A stretch of DNA of 9,705 bases from Anaerolineae bacterium (GTDB lineage Bacteria > Chloroflexota > Anaerolineae > Aggregatilineales > Phototrophicaceae), in contig WGEI01000450.1 in NCBI GenBank assembly GCA_015492875.1, forward strand, positions 1 through 9,705. Reading direction: 5' to 3'. The translations under genes were made by a program, and so were the position numbers. Below the pieces are notes generated by a model, which worked only from the letters and a program-made list of their open reading frames with translations, did not search any database and was not told the origin of the DNA. This document shows positions 1-5,724 of the stretch, one piece after another. Each line of letters begins with the position of its first letter. Position 1 is the first letter of the stretch.

Positions 1-32
1 CTGTTTGTTTCTTTACAATGTTCCTAATCTCA

Positions 33-62
33 TTGCAAAATTTTCAACTTTTGTCATATTAT
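33..62 (+). promoter_or_regulatory. possible sigma70-type promoter for the STAS-like/receiver pair
   Basis: A -35-like TTGCAA (33-38) lies 18 nt before a -10-like TATTAT (57-62). Transcription would begin near position 69, which fits translation starting at 103 rather than at the upstream ATG at 61. The -35 matches only 4 of 6 consensus bases, so this is tentative. The -10 lies in a TTTTGTCATAT sequence that recurs upstream of rsgA. Confidence 0.35.
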
Positions 63-102
63 GTTAAATAATGTATTGAGCCATGGTCTAAGGGATATAA
101 GC

Positions 103-474
103 ATGTCACATCGTACTTACTGGGCTGTTGAACCTTATATTCGTGTTGCAGAGTTTTCGGGGCATGTTGGTCTCGATGAACTTGACGCTGTCATGCACGA
201 TTTCCTCGCTGTTGCCAACGATTTCCCCGCATATTTTGTCCTCGATTTAACCAATACCCGCTCTCTGCCTACTTCCATCTTTCAAATACAAGCTATCCGA
301 GATGTTGTGATGCTAGAAAATACGCGCTGGCTCGCAGTGGTCAATCCAGATGTTTTTGCCAATTATGCCACCCGTATGCTCGCTGGGGATAAGGCCAAAG
401 TTTTTGAAGATCTAGATCGCGCCTTGAGCTTTTTGCGCGGGATGGTTCGCCTAGATACGGGCGTTACTCTATAA
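103..474 (+). CDS. SpoIIAA-like / STAS-fold protein
   Basis: A small 123-aa soluble protein that resembles the SpoIIAA-like (STAS/SEC14-type) family. Visible features are an N-terminal beta strand (PYIRVAEFSG), a helix running through LDELDAVMHDFL, a hydrophobic strand with VLDLTN, a second strand around WLAVVNP, and a C-terminal FEDLDRALSFLRG that matches the family's usual ending. The start is set at ATG 103 because AAGGGA (90-95) sits 7 nt upstream. The earlier in-frame ATG at 61 has no Shine-Dalgarno and would fall inside the likely promoter. STAS domains act as regulatory switches or protein-interaction modules, but no phosphorylatable Ser in a classical SpoIIAA context is obvious. It lies 34 nt before a stand-alone receiver gene and is probably co-transcribed with it, which suggests a signalling role. 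The partner is unknown. Confidence 0.75.
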   Translation: MSHRTYWAVEPYIRVAEFSGHVGLDELDAVMHDFLAVANDFPAYFVLDLTNTRSLPTSIFQIQAIRDVVMLENTRWLAVVNPDVFANYATRMLAGDKAKVFEDLDRALSFLRGMVRLDTGVTL

Positions 475-508
475 TTAGAGCACCAATAGGTATATCGGGG
501 AATTTTGC

Positions 509-871
509 ATGTTGGCTTTTATTGTGGAAGATAATGCTGCGCTTGCTTTGGTATATACTGAAGCGCTCAATCATATCGGCTTTGAGACAGAAATTGTTGC
601 CGATGGGCGCGAAGCCTTAACCCGTTTGAATACCCTTTCCCCCGATTTGTTTTTGCTAGATATGAATCTTCCTCATGTTTCTGGTCATTTTCTGCTGCAA
701 CAAATTCGTAGCGAGGTGCGCTTTGCCACAACGCCCATCATCATTGCGACAGCGAACACGGTTGTCGCCGAAGCACTGCGGCCAGAACTTGATGAGCGCT
801 GCGAACTATTCATCAAGCCCTTGCGCCCAACTGACCTCATTGCTGCGGCGCGTCGTCTCTGTGGGGTATAA
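509..871 (+). CDS. single-domain response regulator (CheY-like receiver)
   Basis: A 120-aa protein consisting only of a receiver domain. The acidic pair E7-D8, the phospho-acceptor D51 (LLDMNLP), the switch Thr T81 (IIATAN) and K103-P104 (FIKPL) are all in place, so it should accept a phosphoryl group from a histidine kinase. There is no output domain, so it should act by protein contact, as CheY or Spo0F do. GGGGAA (497-502) supports ATG 509. It follows the STAS-like gene by 34 nt and probably shares its transcript. No histidine kinase is encoded in the window, so the phosphodonor must lie elsewhere. Confidence 0.92.
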   Translation: MLAFIVEDNAALALVYTEALNHIGFETEIVADGREALTRLNTLSPDLFLLDMNLPHVSGHFLLQQIRSEVRFATTPIIIATANTVVAEALRPELDERCELFIKPLRPTDLIAAARRLCGV

Positions 872-879
872 AAATAAAA

Positions 880-909
880 AACGGGCAGACCTTGTACAAT
901 CTGCCCGTT
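880..909. terminator. intrinsic terminator between convergent genes
   Basis: A perfect 10-bp stem, AACGGGCAGA (880-889) with TCTGCCCGTT (900-909), encloses a 10-nt loop. On the minus strand the stem is followed by a T-rich run (complement of 871-880), which makes a good rho-independent terminator for the LysM gene. On the plus strand the following sequence becomes T-rich only about 10 nt later, so it may end the receiver transcript less efficiently. Confidence 0.8.
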
Positions 910-931
910 CCTTGTCTAAATTTTTGTGTGG

Positions 932-1945
932 TTAGTTGCCTAAATCGACAGGTTCAGGGATGCGCAAAGTCGCCTGAATATCGCCCTCAGCATCGGCGAG
1001 GACAACCACATCCCCCGGTTGGAACACGGCTTCATCCCGCCCCCAAAAGAGCGCAATAGCGGTATCCTCCCCAAATCCTGTATGAATCGTGATACTGCCC
1101 CCAGTGAAGAAGAGCCGTTCTGGGAAGACATAAACATTGCCATCGGCGTCACTGAGCGTCCAACCGGCGATATTGACCACTTCGCCATTATTTTGAATTT
1201 CTACCGCCTCGCTGGTAATATCGCCCGCCCCTATAACTTGCAGAATTTCTACCTGTGCGTTTACAGTCGTTGGCGCAAGCGTGATGGTCGGGGTGGGGGT
1301 GGGTTGGTCAGGCGTAGCTTCTTCGCTCTCCGGTGTGCTTTCGCCATCGGCGGCAGTTTGTACATCTGTTGTGGCAGGCGTTTCGGTGGGGATGTCTTGC
1401 AATGGTGTTGCCTCTAACTCACACCCCTCTAATGGCACAATGAGCACATCCCCAACTTGTAGATAAACTGCTGTCTCTTCGGTCAACCCGTTGACGGCCA
1501 TCAACTGGAAGCCATTTGCGCCGTATTGTTCCGCAATGCCAAAAGGCGTATCGCCCTCTTGCACCACATGCGGGATACAGTTCGGCGGCAAGGCGGCCAC
1601 TGTGGCGGCAATGGGGTCATCCTCTTGGTCACTGAAGACGGTTGGGTCTAATGTTGGCGGGGTAATATGGGGCGCGTTGGTTTCTACCACATCCGGCGGC
1701 ACGTTGAGCACTTCGCCGGGGCGTGGTGTCGCTGTCACAATAATGACCGGAACGGTAGCATTAGGGTCGGGCGTTGCTGTGACGATAACGTCAATGCGTA
1801 TCGGTTCTGGTACAGTGGTTGTCGGCGCTGGATTGCTGCTAGATAAAATGGCGAATACACCGACGGCTATCGCTGCTGGTAACAGCATATTGAGGAAAAC
1901 AAACGAAATCAATGAGCGACTTCGTGGCGGTCTTTCTTCTATCAA
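932..1945 (-). CDS. membrane-anchored LysM and lamin-tail domain protein
   Basis: A 337-aa envelope protein. Residues 1-11 are basic, 12-34 form one hydrophobic signal anchor, and about 38-118 are a Thr/Pro/Val-rich stalk with a repeated IVTATP motif. A LysM domain spans about 126-171 (HVVQEGDTPFGIAEQYG to VGDVLIVPL) and is flanked by C123 and C175, which could form a disulfide. A second acidic Thr/Pro linker (TPTPT) follows. A lamin-tail-like beta domain spans about 229-327, with EAVEIQNNGE, IAGWTLSDADG and FQPGDVVVL. LysM binds N-acetylglucosamine polymers, so cell-surface or peptidoglycan attachment is likely. LTD modules in bacterial surface proteins have no defined ligand. The start is TTG 1945: an in-frame stop lies three codons upstream, and the next Met (residue 20) would cut the anchor in half. 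A GGG sits at a workable distance. The gene is monocistronic, with its own promoter and terminator. Confidence 0.85.
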   Translation of the reverse strand: MIEERPPRSRSLISFVFLNMLLPAAIAVGVFAILSSSNPAPTTTVPEPIRIDVIVTATPDPNATVPVIIVTATPRPGEVLNVPPDVVETNAPHITPPTLDPTVFSDQEDDPIAATVAALPPNCIPHVVQEGDTPFGIAEQYGANGFQLMAVNGLTEETAVYLQVGDVLIVPLEGCELEATPLQDIPTETPATTDVQTAADGESTPESEEATPDQPTPTPTITLAPTTVNAQVEILQVIGAGDITSEAVEIQNNGEVVNIAGWTLSDADGNVYVFPERLFFTGGSITIHTGFGEDTAIALFWGRDEAVFQPGDVVVLADAEGDIQATLRIPEPVDLGN

Positions 1946-1991
1946 TGTAGTTTACCCAAATCTATTTCATCCGATATGCCAAACACAACAC

Positions 1992-2020
1992 AATATAGCA
2001 CAGCCACCAATGGCGGGCAA
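1992..2020 (-). promoter_or_regulatory. extended -10 promoter for the LysM/LTD gene
   Basis: Read on the minus strand, TTGCCC (2020-2015) is followed after exactly 17 nt by TATATT (1997-1992). The TG of an extended -10 (TGCTATATT) precedes it directly. The start point would lie about 40 nt upstream of the TTG start codon. The CTGTGCTATRTT core is also seen upstream of the DsbA-like gene. Confidence 0.6.
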
Positions 2021-2058
2021 TTCTTTACGGCCTGATTCATCTTATGATTAGACAACGA

Positions 2059-2085
2059 TTGATCCTCTGTGCCTCGTGTTATGAT
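2059..2085 (+). promoter_or_regulatory. possible extended -10 promoter for the NYN gene
   Basis: TATGAT (2080-2085) is preceded by TGT, which gives an extended -10. TTGATC (2059-2064) could serve as a -35, but the 15-nt spacing is short. Transcription would start near 2092, 33 nt before ATG 2125, which would exclude the in-frame TTG at 2095 as start. The call is supported mainly by position. Confidence 0.4.
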
Positions 2086-2124
2086 AGAGCATAATTGGAA
2101 CGTTTTGAGAAAAGAGCACCTTTT

Positions 2125-2598
2125 ATGCCGTATTTGATTGATGGCCACAATCTCATCGCCCAATTGCCCGATATTGCTTTAGATGACCCCAACGATGAAG
2201 CCCTACTTGTTGAGAGGCTCAAAGGGTTTGTCGCGGGCAATGGCAAGCGTTGTGTGGTGATTTTTGATCGTGGGCTACCCGGTGGCAAGTCCACTGTTTT
2301 GAGCACCTCTCGCCTGCAAGTGATTTTTGCCTCTGCCCATCACACGACAGCAGATAGGCTGATACAAAAGCGCATTCGGTCGATAAAAGACCCTAAAAAC
2401 TGGACGCTTGTTTCTTCCGATAACGAAATTTTGGCCACTGCCCGCGCTTATGGTATGAAAGTCATTCGCGCGTCCGATTTTGCGCGGCAACTACAGAGGG
2501 CGAAAAAACGACAACGCCCCTCGATCGGAGAGGCAGAACACATTCATTTAAGCGAGCAAGAAATTGATGAATGGCTAAAAATCTTTGGGGATAATTAG
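2125..2598 (+). CDS. NYN domain protein, YacP-like predicted RNase
   Basis: A 157-aa protein with the N-terminus typical of YacP/NYN proteins (MPYLIDGHNL). This PIN/FLAP-like fold binds a metal through scattered acidic residues. The visible candidates are D6 and N9 in IDGHN, D48 in VIFDRG, D77 in TTADRLI and D99 in VSSDNE, all at the expected strand ends. B. subtilis YacP (Rae1) cleaves mRNA on the ribosome, so ribosome-linked RNA cleavage is plausible but inferred. The C-terminal third is basic (RAKKRQRP) and then helical. ATG 2125 is chosen because the protein begins at the conserved motif and AAAAGAG (2109-2115) lies upstream. An in-frame TTG at 2095 adds ten unconserved residues. The tRNA cluster follows but has its own promoter. 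Confidence 0.88.
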   Translation: MPYLIDGHNLIAQLPDIALDDPNDEALLVERLKGFVAGNGKRCVVIFDRGLPGGKSTVLSTSRLQVIFASAHHTTADRLIQKRIRSIKDPKNWTLVSSDNEILATARAYGMKVIRASDFARQLQRAKKRQRPSIGEAEHIHLSEQEIDEWLKIFGDN

Positions 2599-2618
2599 CT
2601 TTTTTCCCTATTTGCCGC

Positions 2619-2647
2619 TTGACCTGAGGGGCGCTTGCGCGTATCAT
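2619..2647 (+). promoter_or_regulatory. sigma70-type promoter of the tRNA cluster
   Basis: TTGACC (2619-2624) and TATCAT (2642-2647) are separated by exactly 17 nt, and the expected start point (about 2654) falls just before the first tRNA at 2659. The -35 matches 5 of 6 consensus bases. This is the best-formed promoter in the window, as expected for stable RNA genes. Confidence 0.7.
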
Positions 2648-2658
2648 TAACCGTGAAT

Positions 2659-2732
2659 CGGGGTGTGGCGCAGTTGGCTAGCGCGCGCGCTTTGGGGGTG
2701 TGAGGTCGCCGGTTCGAGTCCGGCCACCCCGA
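2659..2732 (+). tRNA. tRNA-Pro (anticodon UGG)
   Basis: A full cloverleaf can be drawn. The acceptor CGGGGTG pairs with CACCCCG, and the D stem is GCGC/GCGC. The anticodon stem CGCGC/GTGTG has two G-U pairs, and the loop TTTGGGG holds TGG at 2693-2695. The T arm GCCGG-TTCGAGT-CCGGC is intact. The discriminator is A and the CCA end is not encoded. It reads CCN Pro codons, and is first in a cluster of three. Confidence 0.96.
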
Positions 2733-2737
2733 CACTC

Positions 2738-2808
2738 GCGGGTATGGTGTAGTGGTAGCACAAGACCCTTCCAAGGTCTTGGCACGGGTTCGAGTCCCGT
2801 TACCCGCT
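2738..2808 (+). tRNA. tRNA-Gly (anticodon UCC)
   Basis: A cloverleaf of 71 nt. The acceptor GCGGGTA pairs with TACCCGC and the D stem GTGT pairs with GCAC. The anticodon stem AGACC/GGTCT encloses the loop CTTCCAA with TCC at 2770-2772. The T arm ACGGG-TTCGAGT-CCCGT is intact. The discriminator is T, as is usual for bacterial tRNA-Gly, and no CCA is encoded. It starts 5 nt after the tRNA-Pro, so the two are surely cut from one precursor. Confidence 0.96.
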
Positions 2809-2833
2809 TATTTCTCCCTCCTTACAACATCTA

Positions 2834-2906
2834 GGGCCCATAGCTCAACGGTCAGAGCAGCCGGCTCATAACCGGTTGGTTGTAGGTTCGAATCCTACTG
2901 GGCCCA
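2834..2906 (+). tRNA. tRNA with CAU anticodon, probably Ile2 (lysidine type)
   Basis: A complete cloverleaf. The acceptor GGGCCCA pairs with TGGGCCC and the D stem is GCTC/GAGC. The anticodon stem GCCGG/CCGGT encloses the loop CTCATAA, with CAT at 2867-2869. The T arm is GTAGG-TTCGAAT-CCTAC, the discriminator is A, and no CCA is encoded. It is not initiator tRNA: base 1 pairs with base 72, and the three G-C pairs next to the loop are absent. From memory, the AGAGCAG...CGGCTCATAACCG region and the acceptor stem resemble bacterial tRNA-Ile2, whose C34 is changed to lysidine by TilS so that it reads AUA. Elongator tRNA-Met remains possible. The tRNA call is firm and the isotype is about 65% sure. 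Confidence 0.93.
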
Positions 2907-2908
2907 TT

Positions 2909-2942
2909 AAAAAAGCCCCATGTGCATGACACAGGGCTTTTT
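2909..2942. terminator. strong bidirectional intrinsic terminator
   Basis: AAAAAGCCC and GGGCTTTTT pair over 9 bp. After a 2-nt bulge the stem continues with TGTG/CACA around the loop CATGA. The outer A and T runs give a U tract on either strand. It therefore ends both the tRNA cluster and the convergent DsbA-like gene, whose stop codon lies at 2963. Confidence 0.88.
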
Positions 2943-2962
2943 GTTTTGATGAGGCGATGAAC

Positions 2963-3862
2963 CTAACTATCCGTTCCGCTATCTTCGGTTGTTTCTGCAG
3001 GCGTATCACCATTTTCGAGGGCGGCAAGTTCCTCTTCAAAGATGCTGGCGAAGTTTTCATAAGGCAGCGCGCCCACAACAGGGCGGCCATTGATGAAGAA
3101 TGTTGGCGTTCCTGTGATGACTAACTCACGACCAGTATTGAAGTCTTCAAGGATGCCATCGCGATAACGCTCTTCCTCATAGCAGCTGCGAAATGCTTCC
3201 ATATCCAGCCCGTCAAGTTGCTCGGCAATGTCAAATAGCGCGTTAGAATCGCCTAGAATTTGCTGGTTAGCGAAGAGCAAATCGTGATATTCCCAGAAAA
3301 GCTCTTGTTCATTAGCGCACTCTGCTGCTAAAGCCGCTTGATAGGATGATTGGCCGCCGATGATGGGATAATCGCGGTAGACAAACAACACCTTGTCGCC
3401 ATATTCCTCTTCAATCAGTGGTAATGTTGTTTGCGCAAATCGCCCACAGAATGGGCAGCGATAATCGCTGAACTCTACCATCACAATCGGCGCATCTTCT
3501 GGCCCTCGGCTTGGTTGATTTTCTATACTCACCGAATAGCGTTGGTTTGCATCTAAGCCTTGCGCTTGTTGGTTGCCAGTCGTGCTAGACGCGGTAGAAA
3601 CTTCAATGTTGCCTATCTGTGTTGCGACTTCTTGGCTGAATGCTTCGCGTGCTTGTGCCACCGCCGCATCGACAGCTTCATTGATCAGCTCTTCCGTGCT
3701 GCCAGCCAAATTTTGTCCGATTAACAAGCCAATCACCGCGCCAACAACCAAAAACGTCAGTGCAGTTAGCCCATAATTGACTAACCCGCGTGATAGGGAA
3801 AACGTCTCTAGTGCTTCAATGTCTTCTACTTCATCGTGTTGTTCAACAACTTGCTCGTTCAC
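2963..3862 (-). CDS. membrane-anchored DsbA-family thioredoxin-fold protein
   Basis: A 299-aa protein. Residues 1-26 are an acidic cytoplasmic tail, 29-50 a single membrane helix, and about 55-105 a helical and Gln/Ser-rich spacer. A DsbA/Thioredoxin_4-type domain follows from about 108 to 282. The redox motif is C136-P-F-C139, in FSDYRCPFCGRF, and the cis-Pro is P253 in GTPTFFING. C182 and C227, in the helical insertion, could form a second structural disulfide. The predicted role is a thiol-disulfide oxidoreductase for exported proteins (BdbD-like), facing outward. No VKOR or DsbB partner is nearby. The start is GTG 3862: AAGGGG (3875-3870) lies 7 nt before it, while an out-of-frame ATG at 3866 would be too close. 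The C-terminal tail is acidic and Thr-rich. Its promoter and terminator are separate from those of its neighbours. Confidence 0.9.
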   Translation of the reverse strand: MNEQVVEQHDEVEDIEALETFSLSRGLVNYGLTALTFLVVGAVIGLLIGQNLAGSTEELINEAVDAAVAQAREAFSQEVATQIGNIEVSTASSTTGNQQAQGLDANQRYSVSIENQPSRGPEDAPIVMVEFSDYRCPFCGRFAQTTLPLIEEEYGDKVLFVYRDYPIIGGQSSYQAALAAECANEQELFWEYHDLLFANQQILGDSNALFDIAEQLDGLDMEAFRSCYEEERYRDGILEDFNTGRELVITGTPTFFINGRPVVGALPYENFASIFEEELAALENGDTPAETTEDSGTDS

Positions 3863-3937
3863 ACATGAACCCCTTGCATATCAAAAAAAACATACGATAA
3901 AACGGCTTTCCCCACAAAACACCCCCTAAGCCGCTTA

Positions 3938-3949
3938 AACATAGCACAG
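3938..3949 (-). promoter_or_regulatory. probable extended -10 element for the DsbA-like gene
   Basis: On the minus strand TATGTT (3943-3938) follows TGC, within CTGTGCTATGTT. This is nearly identical to the core of the LysM-gene promoter. No clear -35 hexamer sits 17 nt upstream, as is often true of extended -10 promoters. The leader would be about 70 nt long. Confidence 0.42.
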
Positions 3950-3988
3950 TTTTGCCATATATCGCACATAAAATCTGCGCTAACGCGA

Positions 3989-4010
3989 TTTTGTCATATA
4001 ATGTAAGATA
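3989..4010 (+). promoter_or_regulatory. -10 region upstream of rsgA, in a motif shared with 49-70
   Basis: A consensus TATAAT (3997-4002) lies in TTTTGTCATATAATGT. No recognisable -35 lies 16-18 nt upstream. The same block, differing at 3 of 22 positions, precedes the first gene of the window (49-70). The leader to the rsgA start would be about 100 nt, and no riboswitch fold was recognised in it. Confidence 0.4.
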
Positions 4011-4111
4011 GTGGCAAGTGCTATATTTATTATGATGGTTGTGCCTGCTACTTTGTTACATAGACACACCCATACTATATGTTATACACGAGTTTCTCAA
4101 AGGAGGCGCAT

Positions 4112-5080
4112 TTGAGCGAATATCTGGATGGTTTGGTCGTGAAGGAGCAAAGCGGTTTTTTCTGGGTAGAAGTTTCCGATGGCACAATTTACATGTGCAC
4201 TTTACGCGGGCGCTTGATGGAAGAAGCGCAATCTAGTGACATCGCCGCTATCGGCGACAGAGTTCGGATTTCTGTTTTAGAAGAAGATGGCACTGATGTG
4301 CTTAAAGGTGTCATAGAAGCAGTTCTTCCCCGTAAAAGTGCCCTCTCCAAAGCTGCACGCACCACTGGTAAACGTGGCGCTGGCCAAGCGGAGCGTGAGC
4401 ATGTGATTATCGCCAATGCGGACCAGTCTTTATTTGTCTTTGCTGCTGCAAAACCCGCCCCAGATTTTCGCGTTCTAGACCGTCTTCTAGTGGCATGGGA
4501 AGCCTCTGATATTGAAGAAGTTGGAATTGTCATCAATAAAGTTGACCTTGAAGACCCCACCAACATTGAGCAGATGATGTCGCCCTATGTGCGCATGGGG
4601 TATACCATACTCTATACCAGCGCAGTAGATGGGCGGGGGATAGAGGCGCTTAAAGCGAAGCTTGCCGGCAAAATATCCGTTTTTACCGGCCCTTCTGGGG
4701 TAGGAAAAACCAGCCTGCTCAATCGCATTCAGCCTGGGTTAGGGCGTGCTGTTCGAGCAGTCAGCCATGTGACTAACGAAGGTACGCATACAACCCGCGA
4801 TAGCGCCCTGATTAAGCTTGATATGGGCGGGTATATCGCCGATACGCCCGGTATGCGCAATATGGCACTGTGGGATGTTGAGCCAGATGAGCTAGATGGC
4901 TATTTCATTGATATTGCCCAGTATGTCGGCCAATGCCGTTTTAGCGATTGCACCCACCAACGAGAACCCGGCTGTGCAGTACGGGCGGCGGTAGAGGACG
5001 GCGCTATTGCCGAATCGCGTTACCGCAACTATCTCCACTTACGCCAAGAACTCGCAGAAACCTATATCGTCTATGATTAG
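4112..5080 (+). CDS. rsgA: RsgA, ribosome small-subunit maturation GTPase
   Basis: A 322-aa circularly permuted GTPase of normal family length. The N-terminal OB fold covers about residues 1-75. The GTPase motifs occur in permuted order: G4 NKVD (142-145), G1 GPSGVGKTS (193-201), G2 around GTHTTRD (224-230) and G3 DTPG (244-247). A C-terminal zinc knuckle follows with C275, C280, H282 and C288. RsgA binds the 30S subunit during late assembly, near the decoding centre, and hydrolyses GTP. The start is the TTG at 4112: an excellent AAAGGAGG (4099-4106) sits 5 nt before it. An in-frame ATG at 4079 has no Shine-Dalgarno, and would place that site inside the coding region. The gene is divergent from the DsbA-like gene, convergent with the HNH gene, and apparently monocistronic. 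Confidence 0.96.
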   Translation: MSEYLDGLVVKEQSGFFWVEVSDGTIYMCTLRGRLMEEAQSSDIAAIGDRVRISVLEEDGTDVLKGVIEAVLPRKSALSKAARTTGKRGAGQAEREHVIIANADQSLFVFAAAKPAPDFRVLDRLLVAWEASDIEEVGIVINKVDLEDPTNIEQMMSPYVRMGYTILYTSAVDGRGIEALKAKLAGKISVFTGPSGVGKTSLLNRIQPGLGRAVRAVSHVTNEGTHTTRDSALIKLDMGGYIADTPGMRNMALWDVEPDELDGYFIDIAQYVGQCRFSDCTHQREPGCAVRAAVEDGAIAESRYRNYLHLRQELAETYIVYD

Positions 5081-5092
5081 CGATGCATCCAT

Positions 5093-5127
5093 ACGCCCTT
5101 TACTATGCGTTATGTAGTAAAGGGTGT
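5093..5127. other. 13-bp hairpin between convergent rsgA and HNH genes
   Basis: ACGCCCTTTACTA (5093-5105) pairs with TAGTAAAGGGTGT (5115-5127) around a 9-nt loop. There is one G-U pair and no mismatch. Neither side carries a U tract, so it is not a classical intrinsic terminator. The right arm ends on the first base of the HNH stop codon (5127-5129, minus strand). It may protect 3' ends or act as a weak terminator for both genes. Confidence 0.6.
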
Positions 5128-5528
5128 TACTCATCAAACAAACTACGCTGCACTTGTGGTGTGATGTTATAATGGCGAAAGACGCGCTCTAGCAATGGGG
5201 TCAGCTCTTTGATCTGGTTATAGATTTCTTGGGCAAACGTGGCGGGATGTTTATCCGATTTACTGCGGTTACAGTTAGGGCAGCAGGCCGCTAGGTTATC
5301 TGGAATGTGTGCGCCGCCCATCGCCAGCGGGATAATATGGTCAACTTCAAACTCTTGGCCGACGATAGATTTCCCACACCACGCACACCGCCCGCCACTA
5401 TCGAGAATAATGCCGCGCAGTTCTGCAACGGTGAGTTGTCCGCGCGCACCCACCGCTTTCGCCCGTGCATTCAGCGCGGCTGCATAAGGGCGTAACTCAT
5501 CATCAGTTAGCCAATCGAGATATTGCAT
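5127..5528 (-). CDS. small HNH endonuclease
   Basis: A 133-aa protein with a complete HNH core. The first CxxC is C48-C51 (CAWC). Then come D63-H64 (VDHIIPLAMGG), N78 (DNLA), and the second CxxC, C83-C86 (CPNCNRSK). The four cysteines should hold a structural zinc, and H64 with N78 forms the beta-beta-alpha metal site that cuts DNA. The N-terminal 45 residues are helical and the C-terminal 35 form another helix, with no recognised specificity domain. ATG 5528 is supported by TAAGGA (5540-5535) 6 nt upstream. Stand-alone HNH proteins range from homing-type and defence nucleases to McrA-like enzymes. No methylase, intron or intein was seen here, so the biological role is open. The nuclease fold is firm; activity is inferred. 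Confidence 0.88.
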   Translation of the reverse strand: MQYLDWLTDDELRPYAAALNARAKAVGARGQLTVAELRGIILDSGGRCAWCGKSIVGQEFEVDHIIPLAMGGAHIPDNLAACCPNCNRSKSDKHPATFAQEIYNQIKELTPLLERVFRHYNITPQVQRSLFDE

Positions 5529-5559
5529 ACCATGTCCTTACGTCGTTCGCCGCTTGCCA

Positions 5560-5587
5560 ATTATAGTATATGCCGTTGTGTAAACAA
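5560..5587 (-). promoter_or_regulatory. probable promoter of the HNH gene
   Basis: On the minus strand a perfect TATAAT (5565-5560) lies 16 nt after TTGTTT (5587-5582), a half-consensus -35. The leader to ATG 5528 would be about 25 nt. Confidence 0.5.
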
Positions 5588-5634
5588 CTGAAAAGCGTCA
5601 GCTAATCCAGAATGCGGCGAGTAGTTTCTTTGGT

Positions 5635-5640
5635 TATAAT
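5635..5640 (+). promoter_or_regulatory. -10 box upstream of the kinase-propeller operon
   Basis: A consensus TATAAT lies 85 nt before the kinase start. No convincing -35 hexamer is placed 16-18 nt upstream. It is the only strong -10 candidate in the gap after the HNH gene, so the operon promoter is likely here, perhaps activator-dependent. Confidence 0.38.
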
Positions 5641-5724
5641 TGTATCAATGTGGGGACTTGGTGGGAGAATTTGTTCGTATTTCCGGCATTCTACCCAGAA
5701 TAAGTGGTTTGAGGAGTTATTATT

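Noticed and set aside
61..102. ATG 61 as start of the STAS-like gene
   Set aside because: It has no Shine-Dalgarno and overlaps the likely -10 element. ATG 103 has AAGGGA at good spacing.
1019..2051. Open plus-strand frames opposite the LysM/LTD gene (1019-1417, 1281-1466, 1491-2051)
   Set aside because: They are antisense to a gene with clear domains, read as low-complexity Gly/Val/Ser sequence, and have no ribosome binding site.
2866..3090. 74-aa minus-strand frame covering the CAU tRNA and terminator
   Set aside because: It runs through a tRNA gene and a terminator and out of frame with the DsbA-like gene.
4079..4111. ATG 4079 as start of rsgA, and the overlapping frame at 4039-4236
   Set aside because: The strong AAAGGAGG at 4099-4106 would be inside the gene, and TTG 4112 fits it. 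The 4039 frame is a shadow of rsgA.
3863..4111. Riboswitch or small RNA in the 249-nt gap between the DsbA-like gene and rsgA
   Set aside because: Only AT-rich promoter-like elements were found. No conserved aptamer or strong hairpin with a U tract was seen.
4189..4566. 125-aa minus-strand frame inside rsgA
   Set aside because: It is antisense to conserved GTPase sequence and rich in Arg/Ser/Thr, as shadow frames often are.
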